The notes beneath the pieces were generated by a model. It saw only the letters and a program-made list of their open reading frames with translations, did not search any database and was not told the DNA's origin. A program made the position numbers and the translations under genes. A DNA stretch of 64,000 nt from an uncultured Bacteroidales bacterium (GTDB lineage: Bacteria; Bacteroidota; Bacteroidia; Bacteroidales; Bacteroidaceae), in contig CADCIO010000002.1 of the NCBI GenBank assembly GCA_902801475.1, positions 62,001-126,000 on the forward strand, given 5' to 3'. Shown piece after piece: positions 19,177 through 28,467 of the stretch. Each line of letters starts with the position of its first letter. Position 1 is the first letter of the stretch.

Positions 19177-19332
19177 TGGAAAGCCTAGTTTGTTTGAAAT
19201 GAATAGGGGTGTAACTCTCAATTGAATACGTTAGGTTGTTGTGTACTCACAAGGTTTTTGGACCACAAACGTCCATTTTGATTGATGAATTTAGTGTTTT
19301 TTTATCTTTTTTGTCATTTTTCTTGATTTTTT

Positions 19333-19365
19333 CTTGCAGGAGTCGCAAGAACTTTCTATATTTGC
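19333..19365 (+). promoter_or_regulatory. Promoter and GC-rich leader of LruC gene 2
   Basis: Weak -33 CTTG 19333-19336 and TATATTTGC 19357-19365. The leader starts with CACATTATT and an ACGCGT-ACGC-ACGCGT palindromic patch (19377-19392), closely like the leader of LruC gene 1. Confidence 0.72.
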
Positions 19366-19433
19366 ACATTATTTATACGCGTACGCACGCGTAACCATAA
19401 TAAAAACGTACAAACCTATTAACCATAAAGATT

Positions 19434-22295
19434 ATGAAAACTCAGAAAAACCTTTCTATTTTGATGCCGCTGGCAGTGGCAGCAATGGTTCTCGTGGGTT
19501 GTAGCGACTATGACAATGGCTACACCGAGAAGGAAATGAAATTCAATGCGGACTTCAGCCGTCAGTTCGGTTCGTTTGACGAGACACAGGATTGGAACCT
19601 GGCTGAGCGTGCCAATGTGACTGTGACGTCTTCGTTGATTAAGGATGTGAACGTCTATACGGAAAAGGAAGGCATTTACGTGCAAGTGGGCGCATTCAAG
19701 AATGTGTCGGGCACCCGCAAACTGGAGTTCGACGTGATTGAAGACATGCAGAACCTTGTGGTGAGCGACGGCGACGTGGCCCTTCGTGCTGTGGTTGGTG
19801 GTGTTGTTGACTTCGATAACATGAGTTCGATGACTGCTCCTGAGATGGAAACACGTGGTGGTGAGTATGTGGATCGCAACTTGTGGTCAAGAAAATATGT
19901 GGTGCCTGCTAACATCACGGAGGCAGAGAGTCTAGCTGTAGTTGCAGAGTTCAGCAAACAGCACTATGGCGGTTTCAATGAGGTACTTGTTCCTTGGACC
20001 GAACTGTTTGTGCAACAGGTGCATAAGGGTACAGCTCAATATTATGATGCCTTCAACCAGCAGACAGGTACGGCAAGCAACAAGATGAATCACTTGCTGA
20101 TTTATGACAATTCTGCAAGCGAAGGTGCATTTAATGGTAGTTACATCCACGTCAATGACTTCAATGATGGCAACCAGACGACGGTGGCTTACGACGACAA
20201 AGATGTGAATAAAGAGCATCCTATTATCGGTCTAACGCTGATGCGTGGTATCAATCCTACAGGTTGCCCAACAGAAGATTTCAATTTCCAAGGTGTGGAT
20301 AAGCATTGGGTAAAGCAGTTCTGTTATCACAATGCACAGAGTGATGAATACCAACCAACCTATATCATGAAGCGTGTGAGTTGGGTGGAGGATGGTGTGA
20401 CGAAGTCTGGGCTATACCTTGGTTTCGACTTCTATGCTCAGAAACGTCCAGACCAACCTGCTGATAAGAATATGGATGTGGAACGCGACTGGATTTTCAA
20501 CGATTGGATTATCAAGATTTCGCAGGGACTTGATGTGAACGTGCCTGTGAGCGAATTGCAAAATGCAGAACCTGCTGCATGGATTCTGGCTGGTGAAGAC
20601 CTTGGTGGCGGATTCGACATTGACTATAATGACGTGGTTGTGAAGGTGGTGCGTTTGGCTGGTCAGAACAAAGTGACGGTCACTCCGTTGGCTGCTGGTG
20701 GTACATTGGCGTCCTATCTCTTCTTTGGAAAGACCTGCATAGGTGAAATTCACCAGCTGCTTGATCAATCTCCGTCAATCAGTGGTCACTATCAGCCAAT
20801 TAACTTGGATGGTGATTTGAAGGTGGCTACACAGCAGGTGGAAGTTCATGTGGCACAAGATTGGGGACTGAGTGAAGATGTCAGCAAAGCAAATAATATG
20901 GGTGGTTTCACTATCCGTGTATTGCCTGCCGGAACTCCTGCAATGGCAAAGGTGCTGAATTATGAGGATGAAGCTTTTGACAAGGCAACAGACGTGAATG
21001 CTCCAGTGGAAGGAGTGGCTCCATACATACTCTGCGTGCCATTCGCCTATACCCTCACCAACTATCCGGAAGTCGGACAGAAAATGGCGAATGTATGGTC
21101 GTGGCCAAGCGAGCGAACATATATTAACGTGCCATATCCAGAGTTTGAGGAGTGGGTAAAGAGCAAAGGAAGCCACAAGGATTGGTTTTCAAAACCCGCC
21201 AAGAAGGGTTGTGTATCCACTAAGATTTTTACTCAAAAAGTGTTGGGTGTCCAGCCTATGCCAATGACAGCCCATGAGGTTGAAGTGTCAGGTAATCCGA
21301 ATGCTGATGTGACATTCTACAATTCGATTCTTCCTTCAGTTTATCCTGTGCTTGCCGCGCCAGTAGCCACACTTGAGTTGAAGGCGGGACAGTCGAGTGA
21401 TATCTATGTGAAAGAAAATGATGTCATTGATGTGCTTGACTACGTCAATGTGACAGAGGCATATAAGGATAAAGTATTCTGTGTATCTGGAAGCACTGGT
21501 GCAATGGCTCCAGTAGAAGGATCGTTCACTAAACTGAAATGTGTGATGCAGAGGCAGAATTCTGGTACGACGACAGTAAATATTAGATTGGCTACACCTG
21601 GTGGTGTTAAGAACGTTGATTTGACAGTACATTATAATTCAAGTGGATCAGGTACGTCGAGTGAAAAATCGGCTCCAAGCATTTCTCTTAGTGAAGCAAA
21701 CATTGAGATGGAGGCTGGCACGACTAAGACTGTGACTATTAATACTGACAGTGAAGGTGCACTTTCTGTCTCGACACAGGGGACAGGCTTCATAGAAGTG
21801 TCTCTTGACGGTAAAAACCTCACTATCAAAGCTCTCAAACAGAGTGGTGACAATGTCATTATTACCCAGCAAGCTGATGCTACTCATCAAGCTACCACAC
21901 AGTACATCTGGATTGGTGTGACGGGCGAGGTGCAACCTGCAACTCAAGAAGAAACCACAACAGATCCTCCGACGTCGGTTGGGGGTGCGATAAGGTTAGG
22001 AGTAAGTAATGGTCATCAGATAAAAGTGACCAGCAATGGTAATGGGACATACAATATCTCGTATGGTACTGTATCTGTTACTAATGTGAGCAAATTGATA
22101 GTAAGTTGGGATGACTATGTTCCCAATGGTGGTCAGATGTGCATTACATCACCGTATTGGTCTTTCCAATATGGAAGTTCTGCAACCAGCGGAAGACAAG
22201 AGATTTCTGCGGCAAACTTGCAATTGTGTGTTGACCAAGGTGGGTATCTTGTTGTGCAGGTTCAAAATAATCCATTGAATCTTTATTTGCAGTAA
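19434..22295 (+). CDS. LruC-domain surface lipoprotein 2
   Basis: 953 residues with lipobox LVGC followed by SDYDNGY. The N-terminal 60 residues (FGSFDETQDWNLAERANVTV) and the central GEDLGGGFDIDYNDVVVKV block, followed by LAAGGTLASYLFF, are paralogous to the protein at 13601. The C-terminal third carries Ig-like or BACON-like segments (ISLSEANIEMEAGTTKTVTI). The protein likely sits on the cell surface and may bind calcium through the acidic repeats. It lies inside the interval bracketed by the 136-bp direct repeat and so may have arrived or duplicated with it. Confidence 0.85.
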   Translation: MKTQKNLSILMPLAVAAMVLVGCSDYDNGYTEKEMKFNADFSRQFGSFDETQDWNLAERANVTVTSSLIKDVNVYTEKEGIYVQVGAFKNVSGTRKLEFDVIEDMQNLVVSDGDVALRAVVGGVVDFDNMSSMTAPEMETRGGEYVDRNLWSRKYVVPANITEAESLAVVAEFSKQHYGGFNEVLVPWTELFVQQVHKGTAQYYDAFNQQTGTASNKMNHLLIYDNSASEGAFNGSYIHVNDFNDGNQTTVAYDDKDVNKEHPIIGLTLMRGINPTGCPTEDFNFQGVDKHWVKQFCYHNAQSDEYQPTYIMKRVSWVEDGVTKSGLYLGFDFYAQKRPDQPADKNMDVERDWIFNDWIIKISQGLDVNVPVSELQNAEPAAWILAGEDLGGGFDIDYNDVVVKVVRLAGQNKVTVTPLAAGGTLASYLFFGKTCIGEIHQLLDQSPSISGHYQPINLDGDLKVATQQVEVHVAQDWGLSEDVSKANNMGGFTIRVLPAGTPAMAKVLNYEDEAFDKATDVNAPVEGVAPYILCVPFAYTLTNYPEVGQKMANVWSWPSERTYINVPYPEFEEWVKSKGSHKDWFSKPAKKGCVSTKIFTQKVLGVQPMPMTAHEVEVSGNPNADVTFYNSILPSVYPVLAAPVATLELKAGQSSDIYVKENDVIDVLDYVNVTEAYKDKVFCVSGSTGAMAPVEGSFTKLKCVMQRQNSGTTTVNIRLATPGGVKNVDLTVHYNSSGSGTSSEKSAPSISLSEANIEMEAGTTKTVTINTDSEGALSVSTQGTGFIEVSLDGKNLTIKALKQSGDNVIITQQADATHQATTQYIWIGVTGEVQPATQEETTTDPPTSVGGAIRLGVSNGHQIKVTSNGNGTYNISYGTVSVTNVSKLIVSWDDYVPNGGQMCITSPYWSFQYGSSATSGRQEISAANLQLCVDQGGYLVVQVQNNPLNLYLQ

Positions 22296-22338
22296 GCATG
22301 ATCATGGCAATTATTCCACAAGTATTGTATTTATATTA

Positions 22339-22380
22339 TCAAGATGTGAGGCGATTCTACAAGGTCGCCTCTCATCTTGA
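22339..22380 (+). terminator. Long hairpin after LruC gene 2
   Basis: TCAAGATGTGAGGCGA pairs with TCGCCTCTCATCTTGA around a 10-nt loop with one mismatch. Only a weak T tract follows, so it may be a terminator or an RNA stabiliser. Confidence 0.65.
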
Positions 22381-22514
22381 TTAGGCAGATTAAATCCTAA
22401 AAGATTTGGAGGTAACGTGAAAAGTGCGTAACTTTGCAGTTGATTTGCAAAGATTGATATGTTACTCAACATCTTATATATTCTGCTTGGCTTCTTCCTT
22501 CTGGTGAAGGGAGG
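22379..22514. repeat. 136-bp direct repeat, copy 2
   Basis: Partner of 18899-19034; this copy is the functional upstream region and 5' end of the antiporter gene. Confidence 0.93.
22405..22437 (+). promoter_or_regulatory. Promoter of the antiporter-LemA-DUF2207 operon
   Basis: TTTG 22405-22408, a 20-nt spacer and TAACTTTGC 22429-22437, an exact consensus, 21 nt before the ATG at 22459. Confidence 0.85.
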
Positions 22515-23418
22515 CGATTTTTTGATTGATGGTGCTGTTGCAATTGCCCAGCGGGCGAAGCTCAGTGCGATGGTCATTGGCATTACCGTGATTGGATTCG
22601 GTACATCGATGCCGGAGCTGTTGGTGTCAACACAGGCGGCATGGGTCGGTTCGTCGGGTTTGGCCATTGGAAATGTGGCAGGGTCGAACATTGCCAATAT
22701 TGCGTTGATTCTTGGTATGACATCGCTGATTTGTCCATTGCCTTCGCAGCGTACGATGATGCGAGTGGATATCCCTTTTATGTTGTTGGCAATGGCATTA
22801 TTCATTGTGGTGGCTTATACGGGAAATACCATCCAGCGGTGGCAGGGCATTTGTATGGTGGCATTGTTGGTGGCGTTTATATCGTGGGAGGTGTATCGCT
22901 CACGCAAGAAGATGAAGAAGGAGGCAGAGGTTGTAGCTCCATCAATGCCGTTGTGGCGTGCCATCCTGTATGTGTTGCTGAGTTTGGCGGCGATGGTGTG
23001 GGGTGCAGACCGTCTGATTGAGGGGTCGAGTGCCATTGCGATGGAATTGGGCGAATATTTCGGAGTGGCGAGAGAGGAAATGGAACGCATCATTGGATTG
23101 ACGGTGGTGGCAGTGGGCACGAGTCTGCCAGAACTTTTCGCCAGTGTGATGGCTGCCCGGAAGGGCGAGACAGACATGGCTGTGGGCAACATCATTGGGT
23201 CTGTCTCGTTCAATATCCTTTCGGTGGTGGGTGTGGCAAGTGCCATTACGCCGATTCAGAATGCATGGACTCCGTTCGCCATTGACTATGCCGTGATGAT
23301 AGGGCTTGGGGTGCTGCTATGGGTGTTCCTGAAGACGCATCGTAAGATTGTGCGTTATGAGGGGGCGATACTGCTGATTATCTATTGCCTCTACATCGCG
23401 AAGACGCTGATGGTGTGA
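22459..23418 (+). CDS. Calcium/sodium antiporter (CaxA/YrbG family)
   Basis: 319-residue integral membrane protein with two inverted Na_Ca_ex repeats. Each holds the alpha-repeat signature: GFGTSMPELLVST with GNVAGSNIANI in the first half, and AVGTSLPELFASV with GNIIGSVSFNI in the second. It exchanges Ca2+ for Na+ or H+ across the inner membrane. The length is normal for the family. It has its own consensus promoter and is followed 37 bp later by lemA. A truncated copy of its start is found 3.5 kb upstream. Confidence 0.92.
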   Translation: MLLNILYILLGFFLLVKGGDFLIDGAVAIAQRAKLSAMVIGITVIGFGTSMPELLVSTQAAWVGSSGLAIGNVAGSNIANIALILGMTSLICPLPSQRTMMRVDIPFMLLAMALFIVVAYTGNTIQRWQGICMVALLVAFISWEVYRSRKKMKKEAEVVAPSMPLWRAILYVLLSLAAMVWGADRLIEGSSAIAMELGEYFGVAREEMERIIGLTVVAVGTSLPELFASVMAARKGETDMAVGNIIGSVSFNILSVVGVASAITPIQNAWTPFAIDYAVMIGLGVLLWVFLKTHRKIVRYEGAILLIIYCLYIAKTLMV

Positions 23419-23455
23419 GAAGGACTATTTACTTACCTATCATATAGAAAGATTT

Positions 23456-24022
23456 ATGGATACAATTGGATTGATCGTGATGGTGGTGGTGATTGCCGCT
23501 GTCATCTTCGGAGTGATTGGCTACATCAAGACGCAGCGTGCGCTGGTCGATATGGATGAGAAGTGCAAGAATGCGCTGAGTCAGATTCAGGTGCAACTCA
23601 ATTCACGTTGGGACGCATTGTTGGCATTGGCGAAGGCTGCTACATCTTATGCACAGCATGAGGCTGAGACATTGGCTGCCACTATTGCAGCACGTCGAGG
23701 TGTGGAGATTCGCACAGCTGCTGACGTGAACGAACAACAGGATGCTTTTTCTGAAGTGCTGAGCCGTTTGATGGCGGTGAATGAGTCTTACCCAGAATTG
23801 AAGGCTTCGGGACTGTATGAGAAGACGATGAGTAGCATCAACTCGTATGAGGAAAATGTGCGCATGGCACGCATGATTTACAATGATACCATCACGCGTT
23901 TCAATCGCTATGTGCGTCAGTGGCCCTCGAGCATGGTGGCAAGTCAGCTGCATTTCGGAGAAAGGGAGTATCTGACGATGGATGACAAGCAGAAGAAGGA
24001 TATGCCAGAACTGTTCAACTGA
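23456..24022 (+). CDS. lemA: LemA family protein
   Basis: 188 residues: one N-terminal membrane segment (IVMVVVIAAVIFGVIGYI) followed by the LemA helical-bundle domain (LVDMDEKCKNALSQIQVQLN; NESYPELKAS). Length fits the family. Its stop overlaps the start of the DUF2207 gene (TGATG-type, 1 nt overlap), and LemA next to DUF2207 is a recurrent arrangement in many bacteria. Function is unknown; an envelope-associated role is likely. Confidence 0.9.
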   Translation: MDTIGLIVMVVVIAAVIFGVIGYIKTQRALVDMDEKCKNALSQIQVQLNSRWDALLALAKAATSYAQHEAETLAATIAARRGVEIRTAADVNEQQDAFSEVLSRLMAVNESYPELKASGLYEKTMSSINSYEENVRMARMIYNDTITRFNRYVRQWPSSMVASQLHFGEREYLTMDDKQKKDMPELFN

Positions 24023-26007
24023 TGAAGAAACGTCTTGTAATAGGGTTGATGGTTATGATGGGCATGATGGGGCTTCCCACCTATGCCCAGCATCAGATTG
24101 ACTCGGTATTTATCCTGGTGAACCTGATGGATGACGGTAGCGCCCGAGTGAGGGAACGTCGTGATTGCCAAATGAGTGACCAGGGTACGGAGGGCTTCAT
24201 CACGTTCAACAATATGGGTGACATCGAGGTGAAGGATTTGGAGGTGTTTGACGAGGAAGGAGTGGATTACGAGGTGGAGGAAGAATGGAACGTGGATCGC
24301 AGTCGTGAAGAGAAGACGGGGCGTTGTGGTTATCACCGCATTTCTGGGGGTGTGGAGATTTGCTGGGGTATCGGCAAGGCTGGAAAACGCAAATACTACA
24401 TTTTCTACACGCTGACCAACTTGGTGAAGTCCTATGACGACTACGACGGTTTTTGCCACTCTTTTTACGAGGCTGCTAATTCACCTGCCGCCTTTGCGAT
24501 GGTGAATGTCTGCGTGGATGTCGATTCGCTCACAAGGGAGGATGCCCGTATCTGGACTTTTGGTTATGATGGTTGGAAAGGACGTCTTAGTAACTATGTG
24601 TGGGCACGGACAGATCAAGAAATGCGCAAAGGTGATGCTGTCATCATGCTTGTGGAACTGAGAAAGGGATTGTTGCATCCAGATGTGGTGAAGGAAGGAA
24701 CGTTCAAGGAACTCGTGAAACGTCCAGCATTGGAGGATAGCGAATACGACATCGAGGTGGCAATGGGTGATACCCTCCAGAATGGTGCCTTACGCAGTTC
24801 GCTGATGGGCGGCGAAACGAGCACAGGTCATGAAGGAAGGGCTTGGCAAGGCACCATCAATGAAAGTAATGACGGGGGTGGACTTGACTGGGGACTGATT
24901 GGCGTTTTTCTTCTCATTATTGGATTGATTGGTTGGGCGGCTAAAGGAACCATCGCGTCGGATCGTGCCTTTAAGAAACATCAGAAGCAGAGATTTGCAG
25001 ACTTGACAGAGTTGATGGGTGGCAAAAAATGGAATGAACTCCCATATTGGCGTGAACTGCCTATGCAAGGTAACTTGCTCGGTTCGAGCGCCGTACTATC
25101 TGCCGTCATGCAGATTCTGAAGGCATCGGGCAATAATCCCATCAAGGGTGTAGAGTTTAGTGTGCAAAATCTTTATGAGGCATTCATCCTTCGCTTGTTT
25201 TATAAGGGTGGCATTAGCCTCGACTACGATACCGACAAGCATGGTAAGACACGTCAGCTTTTTCGTGTCAAGGAACCGGTGAAACCAGAGAAACGTCCCA
25301 ATCTTGATGTGACAAATGGGGCGACTTCTTATTCGACAGGCGCTGTTTATGGTACGCGTCGCCGTCAGGTGAATGATTTGTACAAGGGCTTGTTGCATGA
25401 TGATGGTATTCAGTACATGCTGCAAGACCTGCTCTACAAAGCTGCAAACGATGACCATCTCTTACAGCCCGATGAGTTGAGAATTTATGTGAAGAATAAT
25501 CTGGAGAGATTGCGTCCGATGGCTGACGCGCTCTATATGATGGCTAACTGTCGTAAGGAGGACAGTTCTCTTCGGGCTGATGATGTGCAGCAAGTGGTGG
25601 GCTTTGTTCACTATCTTAAGGATTTCTCGTTGGTGAGCGAACGCCATATCGAGGAAGTGAACCTCTGGAAGGAATATCTTGTCTATGCATCCTTCTACGG
25701 CATTGCCGACCAAGTGCGCAAGGATATGAAGAAGGTGGCTCCCGACACGACCAAACTTGACCAGCTCATTCCGCCGCATCAGGTGGTGGAGGATTTCAAA
25801 CCCATCACGACGGCATTGGCTAGCTCTCTCTATACGGCACATATGTACGAGACTGCCTATGAGCGTGAGCAGCGCCGTTCTTCCTACAGTAGCGGATCAT
25901 CCAGCAGCTCACCGCGCAGTTATTCCAGCAGTAGTGGTAGCAGTGGACACAGTAGCTATTCTGGGGGTGGTGGTCACTCTGGCGGTGGCGGCAGTGGATT
26001 TAGATAA
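24022..26007 (+). CDS. DUF2207 domain membrane protein
   Basis: 661 residues: signal peptide ending TYAQ, an extracytoplasmic DUF2207 beta domain (about residues 22-200, starting DSVFILVNLMDDGSARVRER), a membrane segment near residue 295 (GLIGVFLLIIGLIGWAA), a cytoplasmic region, and a Ser/Gly-rich C-terminus (SSYSSGSSSSS, then GGGGHSGGGGSGFR) typical of the family. Translationally coupled to lemA. Function is not established. Confidence 0.88.
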   Translation: MKKRLVIGLMVMMGMMGLPTYAQHQIDSVFILVNLMDDGSARVRERRDCQMSDQGTEGFITFNNMGDIEVKDLEVFDEEGVDYEVEEEWNVDRSREEKTGRCGYHRISGGVEICWGIGKAGKRKYYIFYTLTNLVKSYDDYDGFCHSFYEAANSPAAFAMVNVCVDVDSLTREDARIWTFGYDGWKGRLSNYVWARTDQEMRKGDAVIMLVELRKGLLHPDVVKEGTFKELVKRPALEDSEYDIEVAMGDTLQNGALRSSLMGGETSTGHEGRAWQGTINESNDGGGLDWGLIGVFLLIIGLIGWAAKGTIASDRAFKKHQKQRFADLTELMGGKKWNELPYWRELPMQGNLLGSSAVLSAVMQILKASGNNPIKGVEFSVQNLYEAFILRLFYKGGISLDYDTDKHGKTRQLFRVKEPVKPEKRPNLDVTNGATSYSTGAVYGTRRRQVNDLYKGLLHDDGIQYMLQDLLYKAANDDHLLQPDELRIYVKNNLERLRPMADALYMMANCRKEDSSLRADDVQQVVGFVHYLKDFSLVSERHIEEVNLWKEYLVYASFYGIADQVRKDMKKVAPDTTKLDQLIPPHQVVEDFKPITTALASSLYTAHMYETAYEREQRRSSYSSGSSSSSPRSYSSSSGSSGHSSYSGGGGHSGGGGSGFR

Positions 26008-26060
26008 AAACAATAACGAGATTACATTAATTGTGAAATGACGAAAAACATAATAAGAAT

Positions 26061-26708
26061 ATGGAAATAGAAAGAATAGTAGAAGGCCCTTTGAGGAATT
26101 GGCTCGTGGGGCTGTTGATTGTGGTAGGTGTGAGTGTGGGTATCTTTGTTTTCACGCCATCACCTCCTGATTCAGTAGTTTCTCTCAGCGATGCCGGTGA
26201 CATAATCGCTACAGTTGCAGCTACAGCATGTGGACTGTTGTGTTGTCCTGGATTCTTGTGCATCTTCATCAAGAAGTGGCGTTTCCCCTTGCTCATTATT
26301 GTTTCTTTTGTGTTATTGCTGTTCCTTTCAGCAGTATGCATCCAACATGCTTACGAGAATCTGAACTACGCCTTCTCGAAGGATAAGTCGCCAGTGGAAC
26401 GTCCCTGTGTCATTACATACCACCAACATAACGTTTCTACGCATATCCGTGAGGATCATCGTACGGGTAAGGATGTGTTTGGCAACGAAAAGGAGTATGT
26501 GACACAACACGAAGAATCGACCACGAAGTATGAACTGAAGTTCCGCTTCCTCGATGGTGATGAACAGGAACTCACGATTAGCCGCGACAAACCTTTTGAG
26601 TTTTACAATCGCGTATATGAAGGTGACACCTGTGTGGCGTACATCCTCACTGGTGCATTAGGAATTGATTATGTACAAGATATGCGTGTCAGGAAGAGAG
26701 CACATTAA
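26061..26708 (+). CDS. Hypothetical membrane protein
   Basis: 215 residues with three predicted membrane helices in the first 100 residues (WLVGLLIVVGVSVGIFVF; AATACGLLCCPGFLCIFI; LLIIVSFVLLLFLSAVC) and a soluble beta-rich C-terminal half. I recognise no family. It follows the DUF2207 gene by 53 bp and precedes a terminator, so it probably ends the operon. Confidence 0.65.
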   Translation: MEIERIVEGPLRNWLVGLLIVVGVSVGIFVFTPSPPDSVVSLSDAGDIIATVAATACGLLCCPGFLCIFIKKWRFPLLIIVSFVLLLFLSAVCIQHAYENLNYAFSKDKSPVERPCVITYHQHNVSTHIREDHRTGKDVFGNEKEYVTQHEESTTKYELKFRFLDGDEQELTISRDKPFEFYNRVYEGDTCVAYILTGALGIDYVQDMRVRKRAH

Positions 26709-26712
26709 AGTA

Positions 26713-26746
26713 AAAGGGATTTGGCTGTCATCAGTCAAATCCCTTT
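26713..26746 (+). terminator. Intrinsic terminator of the antiporter operon
   Basis: AAAGGGATTTG pairs with CAAATCCCTTT over a 12-nt loop, followed by a T-rich run. Confidence 0.88.
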
Positions 26747-26943
26747 CATTATTCCTTCTTTCCACTCTGCCTTTTTTCTCTTCTTTGAAGGAATTCCTAA
26801 CCAAAACCTTTCTACTATTTATTCAATACCTAAATCACTTTTTTATTCACCTAATACTTTATCTGTTTTCTTCTTTAACCTTATTATTATATATTAACTA
26901 GCTCTGCCTTTCGTTATGGGGTTAACTCTGTCTTTGATTTCGT

Positions 26944-27028
26944 GCCGATGATTCATCGGCTTTTCCTGTAAATTTTGACTCCCGTCTCTCCAAGAGGTTA
27001 TCACTAATCCCTTGAAGGTTCGGGAGTC
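26944..27028. other. Two hairpins in the spacer before the MORN gene
   Basis: The spacer 26709-27135 has no gene. GCCGATGATTCATCGGC (26944-26960) is a perfect 8-bp stem followed by TTTT. Next, GACTCCCG (26977-26984) pairs with CGGGAGTC (27021-27028) around a 36-nt insert. The second could be a small structured RNA or an imperfect terminator of the minus-strand gene. Confidence 0.5.
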
Positions 27029-27135
27029 TACCTATTTCCATTAAAAACTATTCCGAATTTTGGACTTATCCGTTGGGGATGTTATGAATTACTATTTACT
27101 ACTGTTTTACAAAGATTTGGGCAAAATATTTTGGA

Positions 27136-28041
27136 CTAAGCCCTCTTCGAAATTTCTTTATTGTTTTTTAGGAACAATTTACAGGTTTTTGTTTTCTTAG
27201 TATATGATCTAGTGCTAAAATGGTCCGGATTATCTCGATGCGAGAACGTTCGCATTGATATCGCCAGAGAAGGATTGTCCTTCCAGTTACCTGCGATGAC
27301 CTTGCCGGATGCTGTCGTGTAAGTACCGACGCCGTTACGCATGTCCTCTTTGAACTGTCCTGTGTAAGTTGCACCTGAAGCCCATACGAATGTTCCCTGA
27401 CCCTCAATGTAAGAGTTGCAGAACTGGCCTTCATATACGTTACCGTTTGCATAGGTGTACTTGCCAAGACCTTCCTTCTCGCCGTTTACCCACTGACCTG
27501 CATACACATCACCATTGTTGTGGTAGTATGTGCCGTAGCCATTGCGCTGGTTGTTCTCATAGTGACCTACATACTTGTCACCGTTAGCTGCTGTGAAGAC
27601 ACCTTCACCTACACGTACATCATCCACCCATTCGCCTTCGTATGTGTCGCCGTTAGCCCATGTGAGCTTGCCGTGGCCGTTACGCTTACCATTCTTCCAC
27701 TCACCCTCGTAAGTGTTGCAACGATCTGCATAGAACGCGCTACCGAAGCCATCCTGCTTGCCATCCCTGAAATCACCCTGATAGACGTCGCCATCTACCC
27801 AAGAGTAACGTCCGTAGCCGTCAATCTGGCCATTTACGAAGTTACCTTCGAAGCGGTCGCCGTTTTTCCACTCATAGACGCCCTTACCGTGCATCTTACC
27901 GTCCTTCTTGTTGCCGGTATACTTGCCCGCGGTGTTCAGATTTGGATTCTTCTGAGCAGCGTCGTCTTGTCCCTGTGCCATGATGCTGTTATAAGCACCG
28001 AATGACAAAAATGCTAAAACTGTTAAGATGAACTTCTTCAT
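27136..28041 (-). CDS. Secreted MORN-repeat protein with frameshifted C-terminus
   Basis: 301 residues as read. Signal peptide ending IMAQ, then about nine MORN repeats (YEGEWKNGKRNGHGKLTWANGD pattern) from residue 40 to 250. After GNWKDN the frame leaves the repeat and runs into about 45 basic, low-quality residues (KKTKTCKLFLKNNKE). In the adjacent frame the text reads SFSGDINANVLASR and stops at 27230-27232, a much more natural end, so a one-base deletion near 27270-27275 is likely. MORN proteins bind lipid or act as structural scaffolds; the role here is unknown. The promoter is at 28167-28199. Confidence 0.85.
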   Translation of the reverse strand: MKKFILTVLAFLSFGAYNSIMAQGQDDAAQKNPNLNTAGKYTGNKKDGKMHGKGVYEWKNGDRFEGNFVNGQIDGYGRYSWVDGDVYQGDFRDGKQDGFGSAFYADRCNTYEGEWKNGKRNGHGKLTWANGDTYEGEWVDDVRVGEGVFTAANGDKYVGHYENNQRNGYGTYYHNNGDVYAGQWVNGEKEGLGKYTYANGNVYEGQFCNSYIEGQGTFVWASGATYTGQFKEDMRNGVGTYTTASGKVIAGNWKDNPSLAISMRTFSHRDNPDHFSTRSYTKKTKTCKLFLKNNKEISKRA

Positions 28042-28166
28042 AACTATGCCCTTTCTTTAGTAGTTATTGGTTTTGTATGTTGTTGTAATTAGTCTCCGAA
28101 GAGAATTTTTAGTTGTTTTTAAGTTGTTTTTGTTGTGTCTTGGCAACATTTTTGTTGTTTGACATT

Positions 28167-28199
28167 GCAAAGTTACCCGTTTTGTATTCATTGTCCAAA
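28167..28199 (-). promoter_or_regulatory. Promoter of the MORN gene
   Basis: Minus strand: TTTG (complement of 28196-28199), a 20-nt spacer and TAACTTTGC (complement of 28167-28175). This gives a leader of about 120 nt. The rest of 28200-28467 shows nothing I can support as a gene. Confidence 0.82.
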
Positions 28200-28467
28200 T
28201 AAAAAATACAAAAAATGTAAGAAAAAAATAAAAAAGTACTATTTTGTGGAAATAATTAATACTTTTAATCCAATAATGCAAAAATATGGAAACAAAATAG
28301 GTGTGTTTTTGTGGATGGTTGGAAACATTTCGGTGTGTCTGGAATGATTTCTTTAAGCAGAAGTACGGGTTTGTTGACAAATCAGACATGTCATTCAACA
28401 GCGCTAAAGGTATTATTGTGTCCGATTTTGTTTCTTTTTATGTGTTTTTTGGGTGTAAAATGTTTCC

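Noticed and set aside
13601..22295. LruC 1, ATPase 1 and LruC 2 as one operon
   Set aside because: Each has its own promoter, and a terminator and long repeat-filled spacers separate them.
27012..27030. tRNA T-arm-like sequence AAGGTTCGGGAGTC
   Set aside because: No acceptor, D or anticodon arm can be formed around it; the match is part of a simple stem.
28057..28398. 113-codon minus-strand frame upstream of the MORN gene
   Set aside because: AT-rich, Lys/Asn/Phe-biased translation with no domain; it crosses the MORN promoter.
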